A stretch of 64,000 bases of DNA from Bicyclus anynana. Lineage: Eukaryota > Arthropoda > Insecta > Lepidoptera > Nymphalidae. Position 1 is the first letter of the stretch. Each line of letters opens with the position of its first letter. Location of the stretch: positions 10,815,355 to 10,879,354 of the forward strand of contig NC_069104.1 of assembly GCF_947172395.1 (NCBI RefSeq), written 5' to 3'. Below are positions 30,121-41,389 of the stretch, in pieces. Position numbers and translations under genes: made by a program. The notes beneath the pieces were generated by a model. That model had not been told where the DNA came from and searched no databases. It was given only the letters and a program-made list of their open reading frames with translations.

Positions 30121-30996
30121 TTGTTGAAATAGTTTTTGAACTTGGGCCTCACTGGTTATGTTTACAATTGGCGTATTTTCGTCCTTTCGAACGTACACCT
30201 TTCCAAAGGCCGTCCAGCAGAATCTATACGACTTAGATTTTGCGAGGTCTCTAGCAAGAAAGTGAAGTCGAGATCCTTTCGCTGTAAGTTGCTCGGCAAT
30301 AAAGACTGGGGTCTCTTCCTCTGTGCGGAACCCTAGGTGTTTGGCTCGTAGTTTGCTCTTATTTTTTATATTGAATTCCTTACATTTCTTAAGAAAATTA
30401 GTTTTTAACAAGGTAGACGATGTTTCAACTACTATGGGGGTATTCCGACTTTTTTCTCCTTTTCCACAGATTCTAAATATATCAGTAATGTCTCTTTTTT
30501 CAATTTTATATCCAGTATTTTCACATAAACACATAACCATGTCTATAAGCTCCTCCTTGGTTTCCTTCGGTTTATACGGCACATTTTTGATCTCAAAATT
30601 GTTTTTTCTACTTGATCTTTGAAGATCTTCAACCCTGTCCTCCAAAACCGAGATGTACTGGCTGTCCTCTTTTATTTTGTTTTCGAGTACATTTATTTTC
30701 TTTTTAAACTCTTCATTTTGAGCGGTTAGAAAAGCCAAAGAGCTTTCTATATTCACATTGGAATTCTGTATCTCTTTCTGGGATAAGGCTATTTTTTGCA
30801 GTTCATTTGACTGAGCAGAGAATAACGAAGTAATCATGGACTTAATTTCATTTTTAAAATCATCAAATTCACTACAAATATTAGTCTCTCTGCTTCTCTT
30901 ACTTCTAAAGGCTATAAAATTGGGTGGGGTTTTGTCGTCTCGAATCTCCATGTTACTATCTGAACAATATCCAGACTTATTTGGGGTATTATCCAT
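30118..30996 (-). CDS. LINE ORF1: coiled coil and FP25K-like nucleic-acid-binding protein
   Basis: A 292-residue frame from ATG 30996 (MDNTPNKSGYCSD; the further upstream start is a TTG). Residues ~60-155 are heptad-rich and acidic/lysine-rich, consistent with a coiled coil (KKKINVLENKIKEDSQYISV, VLEDRVEDLQRSSRKNNFEI). The following half resembles the ORF1 domain related to baculovirus FP25K seen in lepidopteran LINEs, with DIFRICGKGEKSRNTPIVVE, then LARDLAKSKSYRFCWT and GKVYVRKDE near the C-terminus. The role is RNA binding and chaperoning of the element RNA. The family call is by motif recognition. Confidence 0.8.
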   Translation of the reverse strand: MDNTPNKSGYCSDSNMEIRDDKTPPNFIAFRSKRSRETNICSEFDDFKNEIKSMITSLFSAQSNELQKIALSQKEIQNSNVNIESSLAFLTAQNEEFKKKINVLENKIKEDSQYISVLEDRVEDLQRSSRKNNFEIKNVPYKPKETKEELIDMVMCLCENTGYKIEKRDITDIFRICGKGEKSRNTPIVVETSSTLLKTNFLKKCKEFNIKNKSKLRAKHLGFRTEEETPVFIAEQLTAKGSRLHFLARDLAKSKSYRFCWTAFGKVYVRKDENTPIVNITSEAQVQKLFQQ

Positions 30997-31680
30997 TATA
31001 ATTATCAATAAAGAGCACCAAGAATAAATAAACAAATGTGGTTAAGCAATAATGTTCTCTAATACGTAGTAATAAGGTGCAGTTGAGATGTAGGTCTAAG
31101 TTAACATTCAACAGTATGGCGGTATAGTCACTTTTCTTTGTTGGCGGGTGGGTATGTTTTGCGTGTAGTCAGTTTCTAGGTACGGATGACATACAAAATA
31201 AGCAATTGCCTCTGATTTGCCACTGACGTATATTAAACACGCACTGAATGAAATGTTTTTAATAATAATTTAGCCCACGCTCATTTGAAAGTGACGCTCC
31301 AAGTACCAGGATAGCATAACAGATTGGTAGTTATATTATGTCAATTTGTTCTTAAAGTTTTTGCAATTTGATGTACTTTGTAATGTTTATATTCTGTGAT
31401 GATAATAATGTCACTGTAATGTCACTCTAGTGTCACTTTGTGGAAAACGAATGTTTAAAGTCTGCACTAACAAAATTCAATGTACCAGGGTAACAGAAAG
31501 TATTAGGAGGTTTATTACTCGCACTTCACACTGACCTCTTTTAACGTTATAATGTCCTATTATTTTGCACTATTTAACGTTTAAATATTTGGCTTTTGAA
31601 TTTTAAAATAAAACTGGCACTGTAACGTTAAACACAACCACTTCTTGGTGAGGTCCGGGGGGAAGAGGGAAAATGAAAAA

Positions 31681-33239
31681 TCTGGCACATACAACTAATC
31701 CCTGTACCATCCAAATTGTTTAAGTCAAAGAGTAGGATATGAGTGTTCAAGTATCTATTAATCTGTGGTGAAAAGGTAACAGACAGATAGACAGGATTAG
31801 TTTCGCATTTATAATATTAGTATGAATATAGAAGAAGTTCCCTAATTATAAAAACCCCGGACTAACATTTAGCTAGACTCCCGTACAAGCGTACTCACTC
31901 TCATGAGCTCTTTCGTTCGACTAACCAGAAGTCAGAACTCAGGACCAGAACCACTTTACTACGACGGTGAAGGCAATATAATGTAATATAATACCGCGAA
32001 CTTTTCGTTTTATTTAGATTTAGGTAGTAGGTAGACCATGCGCTGTGAGGTATTCAGTGTGCACAATTCGAAGACCGCTTAATGTTTACAGTTTTGAACT
32101 TGAAAAATATGCAGATTACTATTATGCATGTTGCCAGAAGGTGTGTTGGTCCATTTTTAGTCCAGGTCTCACAGCGCCTGGTTTAAACCACAACGATTTA
32201 TTTAGTACGTATTCCGGACTTCTACACATTTATCTCGACAATTATAACTAAGTTTTTACAGTATTTATAATCTTTAATTTTCCAATGAGCGTATGGTTAC
32301 CTACATAATATAATTACTAGTTACGTTTGCTTTCGCAAATTATCAAATCTCTTGTAATCTCTGCATAGGCAACAAACAATTTGACCATGACTAGCTGATG
32401 CCTTGTGGTTTCAGTTTCACTCTCGTAGTTCCTGTTTCCGTACAAATATGGGGATAAAATATAGTCTATGACACTCGTCAATAGTTCACACTCTTTCTAG
32501 TGGTAAAATAATTTTCAAAATCGGTGCAGTAGATCCAGAGATTACCTCCTACAATACAACACACTTCACCTCTTCATAATGTTAGCATAGCTTAGACTTA
32601 GGTCTACCGTACAGAAAATCAAACACGGCGTCTAGCTAAATAAAAGTCTGTGGACTCTGTGGTATCTGTTACAAAAATGAAATATTTCACCAAATGAAAA
32701 ATAATTCTGCTTTTAAAATTCCTGTCGTCCTAACATCGTCTAATACCTACATTGCCTTCAATTTTCAAACACATAATATCTCCTTATGAATATTAAATAA
32801 GTATGTAGAACAATAGCACTGCTAGGTAGTAGGGCTGCCACATATTTTAAATAGGTACCACGAAATTCATAATTAATACGTTTACGGAATTAACAGATGG
32901 CCCACTGAGCTGTGGGCTGTGGCTAGACTTTCACAAACGAAATGCCTTATCTTAGACTAAATAAAGGAATTGGCTACATTACGTCGATCAGATTTCAGTT
33001 AATCAAAAAAAAAGTTTTGATCTTATTTACTATTTTGGTCTAGGTAGAGGACTTATGAGAAAGATAAAAATAATAACTATTCATTATTATTTTTGTCTTT
33101 CTATCACAGGCTGTGATCACAGGCAGCATTTCTGGGTTGAATTGCGATTGAAATTAGTGAGAAAGGTGCCTGACCGAGGGTTACATGTTGCCTCTCTGAG
33201 GCGTTATAAGTATTTGACATATTTTTAAAACATAACCAA
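31681..33239. other. Spacer with short retroelement fragments
   Basis: 31780-31835 has a 'tttataatattagtatga' tail. 32393-32600 is a diverged plus-strand short retroelement ('gatgccttgtggtttcag', 'ggtaaaataattttcaaaat', 'cacctcttcataatgttag'). No gene is supported. Confidence 0.5.
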
Positions 33240-33355
33240 TATTCCCATTCCAACTATTCGGGAAAGACTGTTATAAAAGTGGGTATCGAACCACGGTCTC
33301 GACCTCTCGGTGGTACCTTCCGAAGACCGGCATCTTTACCGTTGAGCTATTGAGG
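33240..33355 (-). repeat. tRNA-like SINE head, third type
   Basis: On the minus strand 'gcctcaatagctcaacggta' resembles box A and 'gtggttcgatacccac' resembles box B. The element abuts the Pao fragment exactly, near 33355. A true tRNA is unlikely because the arms do not pair well by eye. Confidence 0.6.
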
Positions 33356-35302
33356 CAGATGAGAGGAGATGAGATTATAAGCATGCACCTGAATCTGGAT
33401 CTGGATGATATGCTAAAGAACATGTGGGAACAAGAAAGAAATGAAACAAGATTACCCACGCCTGAAGAAAGAAAATGTGAAGAAATATATAACACTACAA
33501 CCACCAGAACAGAAGGAGGAAGATATATTGTAAAACTGCCAACAAAAACAGAAAAACTAAAATGTGTCGAAGGAAACACAAGAGATATAGCTCTGAAAAG
33601 ATTATATCAATTAGAAAAACGCTTAGAGAAAGATGAGAAATTGAAGAAAGAATACATAGAAATAATGGAAGAATACAAAACTTTGAATCATATGGAAGAG
33701 GTACCAAAGGAAGAAATGAAAGTTCCTGCTGTGTACCTACCTCACCACGCTGTTATTAAATATGAAAAAGAAACGAGCAAAGTGAGGCCAGTATTCAACG
33801 CATCGCAAAAGGGATCTAACAAAGTGTCTTTAAATGACGAATTACTTGTAGGCCCTCAACTACAAGATGACATGAGGAGCTTAATTTTGAGATGGCGTAT
33901 GAAAAGAGTATGTTTTGTGGCTGATATACAAAAAATGTACCGCCAGATTCTGGTAACCAAAGAAGACAGCAATCTACAAAGAATTCTATGGCGTAGTAAC
34001 CAAGACGAACCTGTAAAAGATTATAGACTAGGAAGAGTCACGTTTGGGACAGCTTCGGCACCATATCTAGCCGTCCGCACGCTACATCAGGTTGCCACAG
34101 ATGAAGGCTATGAACATACCGATGCAGCACAAGTTATAAAACAAGACTTTTACATGGATGACTTAATGTCTGGGAAGGATAACTTACAAGAAGCCATCAA
34201 AATTGCAAAGGATATAGATTCCATATTGCGAAGAGGAGGATTTATTATACAAAAATGGTGTTCGAATAATGCAGAATTCCTGAAACAATTTGAGCTAAGC
34301 CAAAGAAGCACTAAAGTAAATCTAGAAATACACATAGATGGTAGTATAAGAGCTTTAGGATTGAATTGGAATATTGGAACGGACAAATTCCAATACAACC
34401 TGAACTTACCTGCGTTAACTGATCGCATAACGAAAAGAACAATCCTGTCTGATATTCAAAGGTTGTTTGATCCGCTGGGCTGGTTAGCACCATCAATTTT
34501 ACCGGCGAAGCTGCTTATACAAAAATTGTGGTTGCAAGGTATGGCCTGGGATGAGAATGTTACTGAAGAAATAGCTCAGGAATGGATGGATTTAAGAAAC
34601 AGTTTTCTCAACTTACCAGGTATAGAAATAGACAGATGGCTTCAAACATCTGAATCCTTAATGAAAAATGTCTCAGTTCATGGTTTTTGTGATGCATCCA
34701 ATCGAGCCTATGGTGCAGTAGCCTACATGAGAGTAATCACCGTAGAAGGAAAAGTAACAATTACAATCATAGCAGCTAAATCAAGAGTGGCATCAACAAA
34801 AGCTAAATCCTTACCTCGTCTTGAACTGAATGGTGCTGTCCTGCTTGCTGGTCTTTTAAAGCAAATAAAAGAAGCCATGAAAATACCAACCTCTCAGATA
34901 TATGCATGGACAGATTCCACTATAGTACTGTCCTGGCTTTTTGGAGATCCTGCAAGATGGAACATTTATGTAAGAAATCGAGTAGTTGAGATTCTAGAAG
35001 ACATTGGGAATCACAATTGGTATCACGTACAATCTCAAGACAACCCTGCTGATTTAGCCTCAAGAGGTATGCCCTTGACAAGCCTGAAAGAAAATAAACT
35101 GTGGTGGAATGGCCCTGAATGGTTACATAATAAAGAGATCGAATACAGTAGGCCAAAGAACATAAATACAAACCTGGAAAGGAAAGAAGTTATAGAAGTC
35201 AACTCGAAAATTGAAAATGAAAGAGCAAGTTTAATAAGCAAAATTGAAAATTGTGATGATTTGACAGAGCTACTAGGCAGAGAGAGAGAGAGGCAGCGTT
35301 AA
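33356..35302 (+). pseudogene. BEL/Pao LTR-retrotransposon pol fragment (RT and RNase H)
   Basis: An open frame of about 645 codons from the fusion with the upstream SINE (first ATG 33359). It carries a pre-RT region (PTPEERKCEEIYNTT, KLPTK), then RT motifs KVRPVFNAS, FVADIQKMYRQI, LGRVTFGTASAPYLA and the YMDD active site (about residue 268). A Pao-type RNase H follows, with VHGFCDASNRAYGAVAYM, LPRLELNGAVLL and YAWTDSTIVLSWL. The protein stops in an AGAGAG tract (GRERERQR) before the integrase. Protease, gag and LTRs are also absent. The long open frame shows the fragment is not very old, but it cannot be autonomous. Confidence 0.9.
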
Positions 35303-36640
35303 TCTAGTATTTAGTAGGCAACCCTGAATATTCCGTTGAACTTCGAATCTCGGTCAAATATTAATTTATGCGTGATCGTAATTGGTAACCACTGCTCACA
35401 ATGAGAACCTGTTGGGCAACGAGACGCGGAACAATTAAATTGCGTTCGAAACCATTTCGGATAATAGAACAGGCGTTGAAGCAAATAACGACCCGTCTGC
35501 ATGATTTAATATAGTCAATGTCAATTAGTAAGAAGAGAGATTCTTCTATCACTTGCTTTTGTTTGATAGCATTTAAACTTTCTAGTAGTATAGTTTAGCA
35601 AAATTATAATTAAAATGTTATAGTTCTAGGTTAACGGAAGTTGAATGCTGTCGGTCTGTCTTGCCTCTGTAGCCAAGTGTCACAACGAATCTCTTTCTAC
35701 GATTGCAAACGCTTCGAAAACTAGAAAAATGCATGGGAATGACAGATTTTGATCACGTGATCTGTCCATAGCAAATGTCATTTTCACTACTCTAGCTCAA
35801 AAACACTGTCATATTACCACTCCACAGCGGAGCTAAACAAGCATATTAGCCTCTAGGGGTTAAAGTAATTTTGTTTTTTTAATTCTTGTCTGTTACGAGT
35901 ACTAGCCAAGTACTAGCCTACTATAAAACGGAGGAGGTTTTATTCGAAAATAGAATCATTATAGGTAAGGCCCTGATTGTTTTGGAAAAAAAAATATTAA
36001 AAACTTTAAATTGGAATGAAATGCAGCGTTCTTGTCTGTGGAATGCGTTTATTTTTTTATTTAATTTTTATTGAGTTGCGAATAGAGCGAGATTTGAAGA
36101 CATGGGACATTCTTTACGGTGTAATACCTTTGCCTTTTTCTCATGTGAAAAAAATAAAATTAAAAAGCGAGAATTTAAAAAACAATTGGCGTGAATAATA
36201 CACACTTGATTTTTTTCCGAAATTCATTGTAAATTTGTGACCGTAACTTACATATTTTTCAACAATAATTGTTATTGTTGTCTTCGTCTAGTGAGTATGG
36301 TGATCCTAATTTGGAGATGGATGAAATGTTCAATCTGTTACCATCAAAGTCGAGACGCATTTACTTAAATACTTATCTACGACACCTTCGAAAAATTTAA
36401 TAAGTGAAGAAAACAACAACGAATGGATTCACTAACGAAAGGAGTTTTTTAAACTATTATCTTCCACGTTTACCTCATATATTCATTATTTATCTTCAAA
36501 GTAGTCGGAAATTATGTTACCGGGTAAAAGCATCTCCCTTAATATACAAATTGTAGACTTTGTACATTTAATTTTCAATTAAAATAAATCATTGAATATT
36601 GTACTAAACTATTTTATTTTCTCGCAATCGTAGTGAAAAG
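35303..36640. other. Spacer, no gene seen
   Basis: 35655-35790 shares 'gggaatgacag' and 'gatcacgtgatctgt' with 4300-4350, so part is repetitive. The rest is AT-rich and unassigned. No Pao integrase or LTR was recognised. Confidence 0.4.
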
Positions 36641-36647
36641 CAGAGTG

Positions 36648-36766
36648 TAACACGTGGGGCTAAACCCATTATAAACTCGGTTTCTATTTAGGCGGCCCTC
36701 GCCTACGTCTCGGGCCCTAAAAATACCTCGTATATAATGGGTCTTTTTAGCCCCTTGTATTGTATG
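36648..36766. repeat. Foldback element, about 119 bp
   Basis: Left arm 'ggggctaaacccattata' pairs with the right arm 'tataatgggtctttttagcc' plus 'cc'. The centre has 'ggcggccctcgcctacgtct'. The arms differ by small gaps. Confidence 0.65.
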
Positions 36767-37206
36767 TATAACAATCTACTATTCCATATATTTTTCTAGT
36801 TTTTGAAGACAGACATATATAGCGGACAACAAAGTGATCAAAGGTACCGATTTTCCTTTGATGAAATTTTCTACGAAACCCTAAAAATTTAAATTAGTGT
36901 GCTTTTCATTAAAGTGTGTGTTAGTGATCAAGGGTACCGTTTTTCCTTATAAGGTACCTACGAAACCCTAAAAAAAAATATAATTTGTTAGTACCTACTC
37001 GTACTCTTCATTATAGGACTATTTTGACACGTTTTCAATTATTAGGAAGCTAGCCGTGTCGCTGAGTGCCTCGGTTGACAGAACCGCTAAATTAATAAAC
37101 AGACGGGTCAATGACCGCCAGAAGTTCGGAGATAACATCTGTGCTACACTAGGATGCTGTGCATGTGCAATAGACAGCAATATGTTGATTGTAAGCTTTA
37201 TCTATT
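36767..37206. other. Spacer with short duplicated blocks
   Basis: 'gtgatcaaaggtaccgattt' and 'gtgatcaagggtaccgtttt' occur about 90 bases apart, each followed by 'acgaaaccctaaaa'. This is a small local duplication. No gene. Confidence 0.5.
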
Positions 37207-37645
37207 ACTAGCGGACGCCCGCGACTTCGTCCGCGTAAAGTTCGTTGTCAACTTTACTACTACCTCTACCCTACCCTACCCCTACCCTACCACTACCCCA
37301 ATCCTACCCCTACCCTACCCAACCCGTACCTCTACCCTACCCCTACCTTACCTACACCCTACCCCCACCCTACCCCTACCCTTCCCGTACCCTATCCCTT
37401 TCCTACCCCTATCCCACCCGTACCCTTATCTCACGCCTCCTACCCTACCACTTCCTTATCCTACCCTTACCTCTACCCTACCCCTACCCTACCTCTACCC
37501 CGGCCCTACCGCTTCCCTACCCGTACACTACCCTACTCTACAAATTCTCTATCTTACTCCTACCCTTAGCAAAATCGGTGCAGCCCTTCGAGAGTGGTGG
37601 TATGACCAAGGGAAATAGAGACTTCTATGCTAATAATATAAAGAG
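37207..37645 (+). repeat. Short retroelement with internal CCTAC-type minisatellite
   Basis: Starts 'actagcggacgcccgcgact', then about 300 bases of imperfect CTACC/CCTACCC repeats (37255-37565), then 'gcaaaatcggtgcagccctt' and a 'taataatataaagaggt' end. The same arrangement occurs at 55468-55700. The long open frames here are translated repeat, not genes. Confidence 0.85.
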
Positions 37646-37812
37646 GTGAGGTTTGTGTGGTTGTAGGAGGTAATCTCTGGATCTACTGGACCGATTTGGA
37701 AAATTGTTTTACCAATAGAAAGCTACGTTATTTGCGAGTGTCATAGGCTATGTTTGATCCCCATATTCACACGGGAACTACATAAATGAAAGCGCGGGGC
37801 GTCATATAGCGG
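37646..37812 (-). repeat. Short retroelement, inverted
   Basis: 'ggatctactggaccgatttg', 'ccaatagaaagctacgttat' and 'cacgggaactacataa', in the inverted orientation of the TATAATATTAG-tailed family. Confidence 0.7.
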
Positions 37813-38145
37813 AATTTCTGCGTCTTTTAGAAATTTTGTATTATCTCCGAAACTATTTAAGTAATTAACATACTGTAAAGGGCAAATCTTATCTCCATAA
37901 TATCCTTGTGGTTATTAAATATTTATTTTAATAAGGATTAAAGTTTAGTTGTATAAATAATAACGTAAACCTAAGTATATAAAATTAATAATTTTTAAAA
38001 CACAAAAGGTACTATATCTGCTAATATATAGAAGATAGATACATGGTGTCGCGGACTTTTTTGTAGAACTTTTAAAGACACATAAAGTCTCCATACATTA
38101 ATTTAAATTTTACACAATAGTTAAGGCAGCGCATGCGAATAAGTC
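37813..38145. other. AT-rich spacer
   Basis: No assignment. Confidence 0.35.
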
Positions 38146-38149
38146 TGTT

Positions 38150-38380
38150 TAAGAGGATTTTCAGTCCGACCTTTATGACAAAAACTGTGATAACTCGGCT
38201 AATATATATGATACCAATATAAAATATAGCCTATAGCACTCCCCGATAATGTAACATTCTACTGGTGAAAGAATTTTTAAAATCGGACCAGTAGTTCCGA
38301 AGATTACCCCATTTAAAAAATGTGACAAACTTACAAACTTACAAACTTTACCTCTTTATAATATTAGTATAGATATAGAT
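38150..38380 (+). repeat. Short retroelement fragment
   Basis: Carries 'tcggaccagtagttccgaag', 'gacaaacttacaaactta' and a 'ctctttataatattagtata' end. Confidence 0.75.
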
Positions 38381-38469
38381 TTGGTTAAAACTTCTTATTA
38401 ATTACTAGCCCTCGGTTTTACACGAGAGATACGAGCTAGTTAGCTAGCTAGCTAGATTCTACAGCTCAT

Positions 38470-38640
38470 ATTGATGGAAAAGGTTGCTGTTAGAAGAGGC
38501 GTTGGTCGCAGGAAGAAGTCTTGGCTGAGAAACATTAGAGAGTGGACCGGGATCGCGAGCGCCGCACAATTATTTCGAAGGATAGAGCCGACTGCAAACC
38601 TTCGCTAGTCGGAGAGGCACCCTAAGGAGAAGAAGAAGCG
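38470..38640 (+). pseudogene. LINE C-terminal fragment
   Basis: Translates to a short stretch with GRRKKSWLRNIREWTG and SAAQLFRR, the pattern found at the end of lepidopteran endonuclease-reverse transcriptases (GRRR.SWL.NLR.W). No RT core. Clade not assigned. Confidence 0.6.
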
Positions 38641-38934
38641 TTTGTAGAAAGAGAATCAGGTAACTTGGCTACAGATTCAGTACCGACTTACCTACTCTAT
38701 AAATATTTGAAAAGATTTATCATTATCTCGTTACAGATCTCGCCGCACCTGTATCTTAGTTAAGTGCATCGACCTGTCAATCTGGATTATGTAATAAAAG
38801 TGTCCCATATCTTGACAGTGTTTGTTAGCCGTTTAGTGATAAGGTTTAAGGGACCTTTTTTTAATTTTCACAGACAGGCAGACAGACTTACTTTCGCTCT
38901 ATATAATCATCATCCTTATCACCGACATCCACTG

Positions 38935-39050
38935 CTGCTGATAAATGGGCTATCTAACACTGAAAGAATTTTTCAAAACGGACCAGTAGTTCCTGAGATT
39001 AGCGCGTTAAAACAAACAATCAGCTTTATAATATTAGTAAGTATAGATAA
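38935..39050 (+). repeat. Short retroelement 3' half
   Basis: 'gggctatctaacactgaaag', 'gaccagtagttcctgagatt', then a 'tttataatattag' end. The 115-codon frame here is not a gene. Confidence 0.8.
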
Positions 39051-39799
39051 ACAGATTGTATTCTCGACATTGATACACGCCTCATGGGTACCCACACATG
39101 GGACAAAGTAAACAAAAAGACAACGATTATTTAATGTGACAAGCGAATTGATTACTGTTTTTGTTCTTAAACAACATTTTGACATTTTGCCGCTACATTC
39201 CATGGTAGATAGTCGTATCTCGATGTCATGACGGCGTGTTTGTATTTTGTTGTTCAAACTGTTATTGTTGTTGCGAGGAAAATTGTTGTTTAAATTAGTG
39301 CCATATACGATTATTAGCTCAAAATTATTGTAATAAAACACACGATATATTCCTTCATAACTAATGCTCTTCTCTTCGCGTGGATTTCGTCGTTTCAGCG
39401 TTTTAAAAATTAAACTGATCTGTTGGTCATGTGTTAATTATAGTGTCATAAGTGGCTAAGTGATTTGGGATTGTGGGATCCTCGATTCGAGTCCTATATT
39501 GTTCTATTAAATTTTTCCTTTCTTCCGAGTTTTCAAAAATGGCCCAGTGTTGGGCTGTTCGTGGTTTTGCAGAGGACATTTAGCCGTTTTAATTATTATT
39601 TTTGACGTTAGATAGCAAACGTTAGTGTGCAAATGATAGCAAACGGAGTGAAACATTGCCTGATACATGTTGGATAGGTAGACCTGAAAGTTCCTAATTC
39701 ATAATAAGGAGGTAGGGCCATAAAAATTTGGTTGATTAATACGATGAGTAAATAGGTTGATATGGTAGATAAGATACAAACACAGATTAAAGAATAATA
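39051..39799. other. Spacer with tRNA-like remnant
   Basis: 39450-39505 has a degenerate tRNA-like block ('cctcgattcgagtccta' as box B). No gene. Confidence 0.4.
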
Positions 39800-40203
39800 G
39801 GCAGATAGACCACACGGAACACGTCAGTGATGCAGCAATTCCAAATACAAATTCAAAAACTAATACATTCTCGAGTCAGTACGCCACAAAGCATCGCATC
39901 AGTAATTTTCAATATTATTCTAGAAAAATAAATATTTTAAAATCTGTTCTCAAAAACTAAAAAAAATAAGATGGAATATTTTTAAATGGGTATTGATTAC
40001 TAGTCTATTATGATATTAATTTACGTAATTGTTGTTGTAGGGAAATACTAATAATAAAAAAACTTTTTAAAATAATATGGTGGATAGCAACATTATGCGG
40101 ATGTCAAGGACACTCACGCGTGACGTTTGTTTTTTATGGGTATCACCGGCTTCACTGTGCGGCTTGTAAAGACTCATTCTGTATCATTCTCTATTCTGTG
40201 GAT
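39800..40203 (+). repeat. Left arm of a ~400-bp inverted repeat pair
   Basis: Starts GGCAGATAGACC and ends near ATTCTGTGG. It aligns with the reverse complement of 43935-44341 along its length ('gcatcagtaattttcaatat', 'acgcgtgacgttt', 'cttgtaaagactcattctg'). By eye similarity is about 75-80% with indels. Confidence 0.85.
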
Positions 40204-40589
40204 ACGAATGAAATCTTATCTTACAAAATTACTTGGGCAGAGTCGCGAGCACGCGCATAGTTGAATATGCAACACGCGATGGCATCGACCATATTTATTT
40301 ACGTTCGAAAATTGCATTTCAATGTTTATAAATCGAGAGACAAGCAGATGCATTCCCGCCATTTTTCCAGTCGCCCGCCGCTCAGTCGACCGTAGAGACG
40401 CGTTGAACGTTCGGAAACTCTACGTTTGAAAATCGAACGCGAAATCGTAAAACGTAATTCCTGAACTTGTTTATTTATTTGTGGTCATAGATAATAGGTT
40501 GTGGTCATATTAGTTGCCATTGGTGATAATTTTACATACAAAACAAAAATCGTCTTTCCCGGATTTTAATGTGAATTTCCACAATAATT

Positions 40590-40600
<11 letters not shown>
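40204..40600 (+). other. GC-richer patch, possible promoter or 5' UTR
   Basis: 40325-40460 contains TATAAAT at 40327 and TCAGTCG at 40382, the latter like an arthropod initiator, followed by GC-richer sequence ('ccgtagagacgcgttgaacg'). Spacing between them (about 50 bases) is longer than usual. No attached exon was found. Weak. Confidence 0.25.
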
Positions 40601-40620
<20 letters not shown>

Positions 40621-40621
40621 T
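40596..40621. repeat. (TA)n microsatellite
   Basis: Roughly 12 TA units. Confidence 0.9.
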
Positions 40622-40746
40622 TGGGTACTTTTTTAAATAGACAGGCACATATTGTGTTAATTTCTCGATCTAAATCTTAGCTATATTATGTTCAAAACAA
40701 TGCTGAATGTGAAAAGCGACTAAATTAAATTGTCTCCATATAAAAA

Positions 40747-40955
40747 CACTAGCAGACGCCGCGCGGTTTCACTCGCGTGGTTACCGATCCTTTAGGAATA
40801 CGGGAATAATATATAGCCTATAGCCTTCCTCGATAAATGGGCTATCTAACACTAAAAGATTTTTTCAAATCAGACCAGTAGTTCCTGAGATTAGCGCGTT
40901 CAACCAAACAAACAAACAAATTCTTCAGCTTTATTAGTATAAAAGATTAGTAAAG
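40747..40955 (+). repeat. Short retroelement, TATAATATTAGTATAG type
   Basis: 'gacgccgcgcggtttcactc', 'gggctatctaacactaaaag', 'gaccagtagttcctgagatt' and 'attcttcagctttattagta'. Confidence 0.85.
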
Positions 40956-41389
40956 GAATCCTATAGGAATTCCTAATAACGAAGTAACACTTCATAATTA
41001 TTCTCAATTGAAATGGTAGATAATAATAATCAACAGCTAAGATAACACGTAATCATAATGAAATCTAGGAAATAAATACTAGGCATATCCCCTATCTACT
41101 TACGAGTATGTATAAGAGCAGAAACTGAATAATGTCTTTCTGAAGCTGTCAAATTAGCTTCTTTATTTCAGCAGGCAGATACTTCCTCTTCCTTCCTTAA
41201 TATTATTATTATGTAAGGCTTTTAAGTAGGCTTGTTAGGGCTAGGGAAACTTTAAGTTTTGGAAAATTTTAACGTTATTTCGTACTTACCTATATGAAAA
41301 TGAAACCGAAAATAGTCGATATGATACGAGTATATTATGTCCATCTATCCAATAAATACCTAGGTCAATGATGGGATAGATGGTGATGA

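Larger units (their letters stand above)
26246..31680 (-). mobile_element. Nearly intact non-LTR retrotransposon with three open frames
   Basis: Minus-strand element. It has a 5' UTR (about 31000-31680, border approximate), ORF1 (30118-30996), a middle frame (29476-30093), ORF2 (26529-29483), and a short 3' UTR with a (TG)n/(AC)n tract at 26432-26487. It closes in eight or so copies of a 5-bp unit (AAATG on the plus strand) at 26246-26283. An ending in a microsatellite rather than poly(A), and an FP25K-like ORF1, fit CR1-group elements of Lepidoptera; the clade is inferred. All three frames are open, so the copy is likely young. No target-site duplication was found. Confidence 0.85.

Noticed and set aside
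36648..36766. Bacterial-style terminator hairpin
   Set aside because: The setting is eukaryotic and repeat-rich; a foldback repeat explains it better.
37255..37565. Interstitial telomeric repeat
   Set aside because: The unit is CTACC/CCTACCC, not the insect TTAGG, and it occurs at a fixed place within a retroelement family.
37154..37649. Proline/tyrosine-rich protein genes (154 and 134 codons)
   Set aside because: These are translations of a CCTAC-type minisatellite inside a retroelement.
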